Assembly (NCBI GenBank): GCA_028753945.1
Contig: JAPNXP010000004.1
Span: 5,579,689 to 5,643,688, forward strand
Source: Hexactinellida sp. DTS-2022
Taxonomy: Eukaryota > Porifera > Hexactinellida
Reading direction: 5' to 3'
DNA: 64,000 bases
Shown here: piece after piece, positions 22,201 to 32,000 of the stretch
Numbering within the stretch: the first letter of the stretch is position 1
Layout: every line of letters begins with the position of its first letter
Program-made: the position numbers and the translations under genes
The notes under the pieces: model-generated
What the model was told of the DNA's origin: nothing
The model's database searches: none
The model's input: only the letters and a program-made list of their open reading frames with translations

Positions 22201-24171
22201 CGGGTCAAAGCAACGTGGTCCCGAGGTGACTCTATTAAGCGGAGTCGACTGTATACCACCCAATGGAAAGCTATCATATCACCCAATCAAAAGCTATCAT
22301 ATCACCCAATAGAATGCTACCATATCAACCAATAGAATGCTACCATATCAACCAATAGAATGCTACCATATCACCCAATAGAACTCGTACCTTCCCCATT
22401 GAGCATCTCCTGCAGGTTCCTCTCAATGAGGTCATCAGCCCGGGCCCTGACGTGGTTGACCAGACTGTTCATCCCTGGCTGCAGGTTGCTGGACACGGTG
22501 GCCACCTCCTCATTGGTCTCGACCTGCTCCACAACAGACAGGTACTCTATTATGCGCGCGCAGATGTCCAGCACCTTCCTAATCTCGGATTCGTCCCACA
22601 CCAGCAGCAGTGTGCTCACCCCGGAGAGAATGCCTATGGACCAGAGGCGTAACTAGGCAGGCACTATACGCTCCTTAGAGGGTTATAATGGGATAATGTT
22701 AATTAGGATTTGGAATTTGGAATCCTCTCCTATACCGTAACATTAATTGTGATTTAGGCGTATGGAAATGGCATCAGACCAGGATTAGGAGCGTATTTAT
22801 AAATGCCTGTATAATATACTGGGGCTGTTATAAACTTGTATTGGTACTGTATAGCATTTGTAGTGAGAACTCTAATACCATAATACCACTCTACTATAGA
22901 TTATTTGTTGTTTGTTGTTGTTTGTTTGCACAGAATAGAAACATTAGGGGTAATAGAAACCGTATTTACTTAGAACTAACTATAGAGTTTATTGTTGGTT
23001 ACAGATTATAGGTATTTATAATCAACAGGTATAAGTATGCTGGGCTGTATATACTTGTCAATTTGTTGTTGTTGTTTACGGGCTACCTAAGGCACTAGCT
23101 AGGTGCTATAAATAGAACGTACCCCTGGCCCCATCCAGCATGAGGTGTTTGTCCTCCACGTTACCCTGTGCTCCCGGTTCGAACGCCTTGGCGGCCTGGT
23201 TGACCAATGAACAGCTGTTCTCGATCTTGTCGCCTGCTAGAGGGAGCTCCCGCCTAAGAATCTCATCCTTTGAAGTCTCGCTAAGGTTCTTCCCAACCTA
23301 GCAACCAGATGGCGTAAAGGAATCCCATTAGTCCCGTTATACAGTTATATATTATAGATTGTATTACTATATACAGCTATTCGTTACCGCTTATATTATA
23401 ACATAACTTGTATGCTGTTAGGACCGTATAACGTTACGTAACGTTCCAAAGGGGGGGGCATAGGGGGGTATAATCTCGGTAATATCGGAATATGTTATAA
23501 GAATGTATAACTCGTAGGGAGTGGGGTATTATAACTACCTATAGGCTCTAAGGAATGTCATAAAGGATAGCTGTATAGGGTGTATATAGCATTGTATGGA
23601 GATATCTAAGTGTGTTCTTATAACTGTATGGATGTGTGTGTAATTATAAGTTATACCATTGTATAAAGGTGTATGAAGTAATAATCTATACTGTATATCA
23701 TAAGAATGGGTAGCTTGTATATTGTGTGCTTATAACATTATGTAGCGAGTAGGATATTATTAGTATGTAGGCAATGGGACATTATAGCATACGTATATCA
23801 AAGGGGATATAAAGGATACCTCTAAGGAAACATGTCTAAGGAACATGTTATAGGCATAGCTGTAAGGAATGTGTTATAAGAATGGATAACTGTATGGGGG
23901 TGTTAGTTATAGCATAGTATGTAAGGAATGGGATATAATAAGGAGGGTACCTGTAGTAGATTCTCGACAGCCGCGGTCACCTCCCTGAGGTGCACTCCTA
24001 TGTTTTCTATCTCTAATCCCCTCTGAGCATCTTCATACAGGATTATAAGTTGTGAGACCTAAGGACCAATGGGTTATAGGCTGAGGCTGAGAGGTGTGAT
24101 AATGTGATATATACCTGCTGGGCGACAGGGTCAAGGATCGATTCAATAGTTTTGGTGTGAAACACTGGCAT
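16298..24171 (-). CDS. VCL: Vinculin
   Basis: Seventeen exons on the minus strand: 24171-24115, 24058-23951, 23297-23123, 22633-22391, 21968-21693, 21412-21243, 21040-20948, 20767-20483, 20260-20149, 19953-19892, 19841-19706, 19369-19278, 18921-18805, 18531-18397, 18085-17970, 17413-17190 and 16491-16298. Phases agree throughout, giving 864 aa. The start MPVFHTKTIESILDPVAQQ is diagnostic of vinculin, not alpha-catenin. Helical-bundle head exons follow, then a proline-rich hinge (APPRPPPPQVE), and a tail (LINTSRLLAKHANEV, IPTIATQLKI, EMLTINAENLMDSI) that in vinculin binds F-actin and lipids. It links integrin or cadherin adhesions to actin. It is about 200 residues shorter than vertebrate vinculin, probably through loss of a head bundle. 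Exon 15 most likely uses a GC donor. The exon 13 acceptor is weak. Confidence 0.93.
16605..16747. mobile_element. MITE, CCGGTTATAAGAACA family, copy 5
   Basis: Lies in the last vinculin intron. The left end is decayed (ACGGTAGATACCGG) while the right end is intact (AACCGGCATCCACTG). Confidence 0.7.
16850..17187. repeat. CCCCTGTC/CCCCTATC minisatellite in vinculin intron 16
   Basis: Units of 7 bp (CCCCTGT and CCCCTAT) in blocks, with a larger duplicated segment containing GTAGTATAACGTACCCCCAT (near 16870 and 17020). Similar CCCCTGT arrays occur in the Crk gene at 55145-55265. The last unit includes the complement of the exon 16 donor. Confidence 0.9.
17437..17560. mobile_element. Dispersed repeat, CGCTCCTAATCC family, copy 4
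   Basis: Has GCGCTCCTAATACTAGTCTT, GGTATAGGAGAATATTCCAA and TTTTAGCGCTCCTAA, in vinculin intron 15. Confidence 0.65.
18086..18232. repeat. CACAGGGATATAGTTA repeats in vinculin intron 14
   Basis: Three units containing CACACAGGGATATAGTTA, spaced about 35-70 bp apart. Confidence 0.6.
18582..18778. mobile_element. MITE with TTTCATCCAG ends
   Basis: Starts TTTCATCCAGGCG and ends GTCTGGATGAAA, an inverted pair about 195 bp apart in vinculin intron 13. Interior marks (GCGCGTGTGAGCG, CTCCCATAGAGT) recur in fragments near 9755-9880, 3550-3640 and 42965-43050. Confidence 0.65.
19515..19657. mobile_element. Probable hAT-like fragment
   Basis: Repeated CGAATATTCG motifs and a right end CGTTTCAGCCCTA resemble hAT ends of the TAGGGCTG type. 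No clean target duplication was found, so it is a decayed copy in vinculin intron 11. Confidence 0.4.
19958..20142. repeat. (CAA)n array in vinculin intron 9
   Basis: On the gene strand this is (GTT)n running straight into the exon 10 acceptor (TTTAG), so the array replaces the usual polypyrimidine tract. Confidence 0.9.
20797..20910. mobile_element. MITE fragment, GGAATTGCTCTATTAGCAAC type
   Basis: The left end CAGTGGAATTGCTCTATTAG matches the intact element at 45956-46060. The right end is not recognisable. Confidence 0.55.
21079..21243. repeat. 36-bp tandem repeat carrying splice-site motifs
   Basis: Four to five units of TAGGTACCTTAGTTCCATAT plus GGAACTACGCTATAAA. On the vinculin strand every unit contains GGTACCTATTTATAG, that is a donor-like GTACCT and an acceptor-like TATTTATAG. 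The authentic exon 6 donor is the last unit. Confidence 0.85.
21478..21645. mobile_element. Dispersed repeat, CGCTCCTAATCC family, copy 5 (inverted)
   Basis: Reverse orientation: CTCCTTTTGGAGTATGATTT, ATACCGTAACATTAATTTAT, TAGGATTAGGAGCGTATACA. In vinculin intron 5. Confidence 0.7.
21983..22385. repeat. Vinculin intron 4: two short tandem repeats flanking a MITE
   Basis: At 21983-22045, ATGCTAGTGTATCAGCCCAT is repeated two to three times. At 22253-22385 about six units of ATCACCCAATAGAATGCTAC follow. Between them lies the CTTAATAGAG-type element at 22069-22250. Confidence 0.75.
22069..22250. mobile_element. MITE, CTTAATAGAGTCA family, copy 2 (most complete)
   Basis: 182 bp, with CAGTCACTCCGCTTAATAGA at the left and TCTATTAAGCGGAGTCGACT at the right, and TA on both sides. 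It holds internal sequence (AGGATTTATAGGACGGAATT) shared with the copy near 27050-27222. Confidence 0.85.
22670..22820. mobile_element. Dispersed repeat, CGCTCCTAATCC family, copy 6 (inverted)
   Basis: Has TTGGAATCCTCTCCTATACC, GATTTAGGCGTATGG and CCAGGATTAGGAGCGTATTT, in vinculin intron 3. Confidence 0.7.
23301..23950. other. Vinculin intron 2, no recognised element
   Basis: AT-rich, with loosely repeated AAGGAATGTGTTATAAGAAT-like motifs from about 23530 onward and a perfect palindrome AACGTTACGTAACGTT near 23429. A second palindrome of this kind lies near 25529. Confidence 0.4.
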
Positions 24172-24413
24172 CGCAATGACAATAACAACAACAACAATAA
24201 CAAATTGAGAACCAATCTGTCTTATATATACTTGAGAGATTAGCTAATCAATTCTGTGGTTTTCCTTGTTTATCGGTTACGTAATATGTTTTTCCTAATT
24301 TGCTGTTTTTATTGAACTAATTTGTTGTTCCTACTCAAGGATAAGTTTGGTTAGTACGATTAGCTTTGAACTGGTCCCTGGTTAGTGCCTATTGGAACCG
24401 CGGAGCTCAAAGC
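24172..24413. promoter_or_regulatory. Bidirectional promoter region between vinculin and the ataxin-7-like gene
   Basis: The two start codons are only 242 bp apart and diverge. No repeat element except a short (AACA)n run lies between them. I see no obvious TATA box at a convincing distance for either gene. Shared regulation is inference from spacing. Confidence 0.5.
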
Positions 24414-25139
24414 ATGGCTTCGATTACAGATTTGAAAGCAAAGTCAGATTTGAGTCTCGCCAGTTCCTGGCGTGCCTTCGAGGCGCTCCTTTCGACCCAC
24501 GCGCCCCCTGCCCCCTTAGCCGCGCCCCCCTTCCCCTTGTCCCCCTTCCCCTTCCTGTCCCCTATCCGGACGGACGACACCACTTCACACCTCCCCTCTG
24601 CCGACTTCCACCTCTACGGCTCCACCCCGATATCCCGTCCTAACCCGCTGGTCCTCTGTGCCCAGTGCGGTCAGCCGGTGCCCCCCCACGCCCTCGCGCG
24701 ACACTTCGACCACTCCCACGCCTCGCCCCCTATATCCCCTGTTTCTGCCCCCCCGCCCCCTCTGCCCCTTCAGCCCTCCCACAAGCTGAATGCCCCCCCG
24801 CCCCGGCCCCGGCCCCCCAAGCAGCGGCCCCCCCGCGCCCCTGTCCCCCCCGCCAAGAGGTTCCCCCCCTTTCTCTCGGACTGTCCCCTGCCCCCCAAGC
24901 TCTCCCGTCCGGACGGGCCCCCGCCCCCCCACAGGAACGCCTCCTTCGCCCTCTATGCCCCCTCGCTGCCCCCCGCGCCCCCCTTCCGACACCTGCCCCT
25001 CCTCCCGAGACCCCTGGCCGTCTCCCCCGCGGGCGCCGGGCTCAGACTCGCCCCCTTCGGGCTCCTGTTGTCCAACCGATCAGCTGACCGGATGCACTAC
25101 GCGCTCTCACAGCTGCTCGCGCATTCCGAGCATTCCTAG
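24414..25139 (+). CDS. Proline-rich protein with ataxin-7-like zinc finger
   Basis: An intronless frame of 241 aa starts MASITDLKAKSDLSLASSW. Residues about 95-117 (LVLCAQCGQPVPPHALARHF) followed by DHSH give a C-x2-C...H...H finger with the spacing of the first zinc finger of ataxin-7/Sgf73, where the human sequence reads LVVCNxCxQVVKPQAFxxH. A short upstream SSWRAFEALL resembles the SWxLW segment of that family. The rest is more than 35% proline, with an ALYAPSLPPAPP-like segment. Ataxin-7 proteins anchor the deubiquitinase module of SAGA. The second, SCA7-type finger is not seen, so this is either a truncated relative or a gene with an unseen 3' exon. The first 60 bp upstream is open in frame but has no ATG. 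Confidence 0.42.
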   Translation: MASITDLKAKSDLSLASSWRAFEALLSTHAPPAPLAAPPFPLSPFPFLSPIRTDDTTSHLPSADFHLYGSTPISRPNPLVLCAQCGQPVPPHALARHFDHSHASPPISPVSAPPPPLPLQPSHKLNAPPPRPRPPKQRPPRAPVPPAKRFPPFLSDCPLPPKLSRPDGPPPPHRNASFALYAPSLPPAPPFRHLPLLPRPLAVSPAGAGLRLAPFGLLLSNRSADRMHYALSQLLAHSEHS

Positions 25140-26063
25140 TCCCCCTCCTGTTGTTAGGCACATTATGTATTATATAGTTCCTATAGGAACTATGATGTCA
25201 CTAATCTGTTTGTGATACAATCATTGGGACCTGTAAATCCCTTCGTTATATCCGGATATTCGTTATAAGCAGATAATAATTAGTGTATTTAGTGCTCTGG
25301 GGGAAATATACATTTCGTTATACGCACTTATTTCGTTATATCCGACTTGGTTATAACTTATAAGGGAGTTCTACTATACTTCCGTTCTATAATTAGCTAC
25401 AATACTCTCTCCTACATAGGGACTATTCTAATGCTATTACTCGGATGCTATTGCTATAGAGAGTATACCCTGTCCTGCAACAGATCTCACCTGAGAGGTT
25501 AGTTAGTTAGTTAGCTAGTTAGCCGTCAAACGTTACGTAACGTTATTATAGGAGATTATATACCCCTCCCTCGTCACGCTTTCTGACGCTTTTTAAAAAT
25601 TTGTTGTTCCTATTCGGAAATTCGTATTAACCGTGTTCCTACTAACGAAGTTCTACTGTAGTTATATGTATGTCTCTCTGCTATTATTAGCTCCGAGTTA
25701 CAAGTACTCTATTACGAGAGTCTAATTAGCTATGCTATGTGATTACAGTAGCTACTGCAGTAGCACTATAGGCTATCACTACAGTCGCTAGACTGGAGTA
25801 TCTCTACAATACAATAGCAGTACACTTAATAGCACTGTTATAGCAGTACAGTTAATAGCTATAGCACTATATAACTAGCAAGCAAGCATAGCACTAATGG
25901 CACTATACACAGTAGCACTAATACAATAGAATAGCAGTATAATGGCTAGCTAGTATAGCGACTGAGTATCGCCTGTGTTAGGGAATCCTCTTAGCAGTTA
26001 GTGCAATGAGTCGAGTTTGGTATTTAAGCACAGATCCGAGCACTCAATTAATTCTGAGCTTAA
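25140..26063. other. Intergenic spacer upstream of myosin V
   Basis: At 25225-25380 there is a diverged CGTTATATCC-type inverted-repeat element. At 25500-25520 there is a (TTAG)n run. At 25745-25960 there are many loose AGCACTATA/TAGCAGTA repeats. No exon was found. Confidence 0.5.
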
Positions 26064-29000
26064 ATGGAGTGTGTTTCTTCGCCGCAATATGCACAGTTGT
26101 CTCTCTACACTAAGGTACGATTGGAATGTAATTATGGTTATTAATTATGTGATTAGTTATTAATTATGTGATTAGTTATTAATTATGTGATTAGTTATTA
26201 ACTTCCAGCGGAACTTTGTTAGTGTTCCAATTAACGCAGGAATTATTTGATAATGAGAATCACTTTGTATGCTAATTACTCCCTACATTCCATTGTACAC
26301 TACCTGTATCTATGTAGGGGACCCGCGTGTGGATCCCGTGTCCGCGAGAAGTTTGGAGAGAAGCCGAAGTGACCAATCAGCTGACCGACGAGTTTACTCT
26401 TAAAGTAACACCTCTGCTCTCTAAAGAGGTGAGCTGAATTGTGCGAGTAATTCGATACTATAGACATTCCTTTGTCCATTCCCGTATCCCTGCAAGATCT
26501 ATCGGGAATCCTATTGGCTACTTTTGATGGTTAATTTGCTGAATCTCGCATTTGTATGACGTCAGTTGTCATTGAGGCCTCGATCTGATTGGCTGATCTA
26601 TCCTGTCAGCTGATCGTTAGGAGCTCTTTCCGCGCTTTTGATTGGCTATTAGCAGCTGTTGTTCTGATGCCTTGTGTCGGATATTTTCTGGCCTCAAACT
26701 CTGACCTCAATTCAGATCTGACCAATCAGATTACCTCTTCAATCAACTCAGTTCTCTCACAAAGAGAAACCCCGCATAGCAACCACGAGAATCTCTGCTA
26801 TGCGATCTCAATTGTCACAAATCCTATCTTCCGTTTGTGTCGCCAGCTGCGAGTTCATGTTCCCAGCTGCTTATGATATTATCTTGGTTCCAATAGGAAC
26901 TAACTATCTGCGTGACGGACGAGACGCACCTGCCCCCCCTCCGGAACCCGGACGCCCTCCTGGGGGACAGCGACCTCACCTCTCTCTCCTACCTGCACGA
27001 GCCCGCCGGTACGTCCATAGTTCCAATTGGAACTATACTATTATTAGAGCGCTTATAGAGACACCGGTTAATAGATTTCTCTGTTTAATGGGGTCTAAAT
27101 TCATAGGATTTATAGGACGGAATTACAGTTTGGCTTAAAATATTTTCGGTTATTAGATTTCTCCGTTTAATCGGGTCAAAGCAACCTGGTCCCTATTTGG
27201 CTCTATTAAGCGGAGTCGCCTTATATCCTTACTATAACCTTATAACCTTACTATTATCCCCCTTAGTGCTGGCTAGTCTGCAACTGAGATACGTGTCGTA
27301 TAACCTCATATACACCTGGTGCGGTGAGTACAGCCACGTTACACCCCGCATTCCTTTACGCCCTCCCGTCTCTAGGCATCGTGCTCATAGCCATAAACCC
27401 GTACCAAGAGCTGCCCCTCTACGCGGGGGAAATAGCCCGCGCGTACGCCCAGCTGGCGCCCGGCGGGACCATGGATCCGCACGTGTTTGCGGTCGCGGAG
27501 GAGGCGAGACGCCGCCTGGCGCTGGAGGGCCGCGACCAGAGCATCGTCGTCACCGGGGAATCGGGCGCCGGGAAGACGGTATCCGCTTGCCACGTCATGC
27601 GGTACTTCGCTGACGTCACGGCTCCCGCGGGGGAGGCGGGCCGCTCCCTGGAGACCCGCGTGCTCGCCTGCAACCCCCTCCTGGAGGTTAGTTCCGATTA
27701 TAGTTCCGGTTATAGTTCCAGTTATAGTTCCGGTTATACAGTGCACTCTCGCTAACACTAATCGGAACATAATTTTTTGAATCGGAACTCCTCTGTTCGG
27801 ATTAGCGAGGGTATATGTACTATAGTTCCTATTATAGTTCCTATTATGGTTCCGGTTATAGTTCCTATTACATTGCTATTCCTCTGCTTAGGCCTTCGGT
27901 AACGCGAAGACAATCCGCAACGACAACTCGAGTCGGTTCGGGAAGTACATAGAGCTCTGCTTTAGCGGGGCGGGGGCCCTCAGCGGCGCTAGGCTTAGCA
28001 CCTATCTTCTGGAGAAGACGCGCGTGGTGCAGCAGAGCAGCTGCGAGCGGAACTATCACATATTCTATCAGCTGTGCGCGGGCCGGGCCAGCTGTCCGCT
28101 CCTCAAGTCCTGTCGCCTCTCCGCCAGCAGCTCCTACTCATACCTCTCGGGGGGCGGGAGCATGGCACACGCCATTAACAGGTAATATAGCCCCTGTACC
28201 CTATGTCCAGTGTATCATACAAGCATTTGTAAATACGCTCCTAATTCTGGTATGATCCAATCACATTTAATGTTATTGTATAGGAGAAGATTCCAAATTT
28301 TCCAAGTTAGAAGGAATATGTTATGAGAATTCCGATCAATTTGCATTATCCCGCTCTTAGTTAATATTTCCAAACAGTCCTACATTACTTGCCATTCCTT
28401 GCCATTCCTTGCTTACATTCCTATCTCCCGTATGATATGTAGAGACGACGCTGGTGACCTGACTCGGACCACGGACGCGATGTCCCAGCTGGGACTCTCC
28501 CAGCTGCAGGTGTCTCAGCTGCTCTCTCTGCTCTCCGGGATTCTGCATCTCGGGAACATACAGATAGCCGCCACCGAGGGGGAGGAGGCAGCCCTACAGG
28601 TAAACTATGGTACCAGCTGTTAGGTTATAGTTATGGTTATAGCTAGCCTCTCAGCTGTTAGGTTATAGTTATAGCTAGCCTGTATGTTATATAGTAAAAC
28701 CTTAAGAAAAGTCCGTAAAACCTTAAGAAAGTCAACATTCTGGGGACCAGCCAAAATGTTTACTTTTGAGAGGTGTAATGAGGAAAATTTGAAACAATGG
28801 GGAATATTTGGGACCGAGAAAAAGTATTCATTCCTTGAAGGTGTTCCCTTTTGGAGGTTTTACTGTATTTATAGCTCAGCTCTCAGCTGTCTGTTCTATT
28901 TATAGCTCACTTCTATGTTCTATTTATAGCTCACGTCGCGCCCGCTGATCAGCTGTGCGACCCTCTGGGGCGTGTCCCCAGCTGGGCTCTCGCTGTTAAT

Positions 29001-32000
29001 GCTGCAGCGGCGAATCGCCACCTCTCGGGACCGCGTCACCAAGCAGCTCTCCCAGCGCGAGGCGATCAGCTGTCGGGACGGACTCGCCAAGTTCCTGTAC
29101 GGTCAGCTGTTCCGCTGGCTGGTGTCCGTGATAAACGAGACCCTGTCCCCCGGGGGCCCCGCGAGGGGGTGCGTGGGGGTACTAGACATATACGGGTTCG
29201 AGACACTCGAGATAAACAGCTTCGAACAGCTGTGCATTAACTACGCGAACGAGAAGCTGCAGCTGTTATTCACAGAGCACGCGTTTCGATTGGAGCAGGA
29301 GGAATACCTGAGGGAGGGTATTCCATGGGAGTACATTCCTTTCTCAGATAGCGTTGCTACGCTACAGCTGCTGGAGTCACACCTCGGAGTACTGGACCTG
29401 CTGGATGAGGCGTGCCAGGTATGTGTGTTGTTGTTGTTGTTGTTGTCATAGGCATGTAACTCGGGGGTCCTACAGTATATTTACCATTTTGGTGCTCTAA
29501 TTAATGTATCAGAACACTCGAGATCGAATTTTTCCATATTTTTTGAAACTCTAATTATTAATGTATCAGAAGATTCAGAACAGTAGAGACTGAATTTGTT
29601 GCATTTATTTATGCTTTTCTTATATTTGTTGTTGTTGTTGTTATTACTGTTGGCTGTGTAGATGCCTCGCGCCACTGACGTCAGCTGGACTGAGCAGCTG
29701 TTCGCCCAGCAGCGGACCCACGCGCGGTACCAGCGGCCGCGGGGCCAGGAGCTCAGCTTCCGGGTGCTGCACTACGCGGGGTGGGTGGAGTACCAGGGGA
29801 CCGGGTTCCTCGAGAAGAACCGAGACCCGGTCGCAGCTGATCTGGCCGCCTTGCTAAGAGACAGCTCCAACCCTCTGGTATGCGAGCTGGGGGACACCCC
29901 CGCCCCCGCGGGCCTCAGACGCTCCTTCCGAGGCTCCACAGTGGCAAGCCAGGTGAGTGGAAAATCTAAAATTATACCTGTGCCAAGGGTTTATAAGGGT
30001 TTCCTGTATAAGCCCCGTTATACCCTGACTATCCCTCTCTCAGTTCCGGCGGTCCCTCACTCAGCTGGTGGACAAGCTCCGCCGCACCTCCTCCCACTAC
30101 ATACGCTGCATTAAGCCCAACGGCCTCAAGCTGCCCTTCTCGCTGGACGCCCGACAGGTGACGTCACAGCTGCGCGCCTGCGGGGTCCTGGAGACCGTCC
30201 GGATCTCAGCCGAGGGGTTCCCCTCCCGTCTCTGCTACTCGGACTTCCGGTCCCGCTACGCCCTCTTAACAGACCCCTCAGACCCCTCAGACCCCCAGCA
30301 GAGCGTGTCAGCCCTCCTGTCGGTGCTGCTGAAGGTGAGTGCATGCCTATCTACCTGCTGCGTAACCAGGGTATAGTGTCCCATGTATTATACAGGCATT
30401 TGTATATACGCTCCTAATCCTGGTCTGATACAATTTCCATACGCCTAAATCACGAATTATTGTTACGGTATAGGAGAGGATTCCAAATTTTCGCTATCCG
30501 AATTAACTTTTTCCTAATACTACTCCAAAAGGAGCTCCTGTATAGTATACCCCACTGCTTACCTAGCTCTATTGGAATGTAGGGGCGTGCGCAGTACCAG
30601 CTGGGCCGGACGAAGGTGTTCCTGCGCTCCGGGGCCGTGGCACAGCTGGAGCGGGAGAGGAGTCGGCGCCTGGAAACAGCTGTTGTCTCCATTCAGGCGC
30701 TGGCCAGGGGCAGCTCTGTTAGGCGCTCCTGCAGACGGACCGGCCGCTGGGCCCTCATGACGCAGGCCAGGGCCAGGGGGGCTCTCTTGAGACGGTAAGC
30801 ATACTGGAACCATAAGTGTTAGTTCCATATTATACAGTGGAACCGAGTTATAGGAATAGCAACGGACGGTAAAATTGTTCGCTTTATCCGGAGTTCGTAT
30901 AACCGTGTTCGTACTAACGAGGTTCCATGTATAGCTGTTACGGATCTGTTACGGGTATAAATAGGAGCCTGCTGGAGAGAAGCGACGCGGTTGGCTGCAA
31001 ATACAGACTAATCGCACACTACAGAGGGAGACCTGTTGCCAGAGAGACATTCCTGCATTCCCTAGTGCGTATCCAGGCCCTGAGCAGACGGCTGCTCCTC
31101 GAGAGACAGCTGACGTCAGAGCGCCTTATAAGGGCCGTCATAACCCTGCAGAGGTTGGGACGCGGGTATCTGGCTAGAGAGAGGTACCGCACGGCCCGGA
31201 GAGGCGTCATACTGCTGCAGGCCTGCGTGAGGCGACGCATAGCGCAGCGGGCGTACATACGGGCTAAGGTAGGTAGCTTATAACTACTGCTGTGATATAG
31301 CTATAGTGTAGTGTCTTATTGTCCACTTCTCTAATAGTCCATTTTCTAATAGTCCACTTTGGACCATTTGCCCAATGGTGGACTATTAGAGAGAACAGAG
31401 TGTATATCTATAGTGTAGTACCTTATAACTACTGTATAGCTGTATAGTGATATAAACAGGGGTCATCTAGACAAATACATTATAACCAGGCTTTTTTCCT
31501 ACTATAAACCACGACAACTTGAGTTAAAAGGACGCCAGAAAAAATAGTATTTGAAATGAATATAGATAAGAAAATGCATGCAAAATGGAATAGGAAGATA
31601 AATATAGGTTTAAATGGATGGGTAAAAAATAGTAAATGCAAAAATTTTAAACAAAATTACTACGACGAGTAAAACAGTCCGTGTCCTTTTAACCACATAA
31701 AGTCCCTTTAACCGCTTCATGTCCCTTTAACCGCTTCGTGTCCCTTTAACCGCTTCGTGTCCCTTTAACCGCTTCGTGTCCCTTTAACCGCTTCGTGTCC
31801 CTTTAACCGCTTCGTGTCCCATTAACCGCTTCGTGTCCCTTTAACCGCTTCGTGTCCGTTTAACCGCTTCGTGTCCCTTTAACCGCTTCATGTCCCTTTG
31901 CCATTACATATCCCTATAGGCTATAACCGATACGTGTCCCTTTATTCGCTTAATGTCCCTTTAACCGCTTCGTGTCCCTTTAACCGCTTCGTGTCCCTTT

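Noticed and set aside
16298-24171. Alpha-catenin instead of vinculin
   Set aside because: The MPVFHTKTIESILDPVAQQ start, the proline-rich hinge and the tail EMLTINAENLM match vinculin better.
24585-24992. Minus-strand frame of 135 codons opposite the ataxin-7-like gene
   Set aside because: A Gly/Arg-rich shadow of a proline-rich, GC-rich coding strand.
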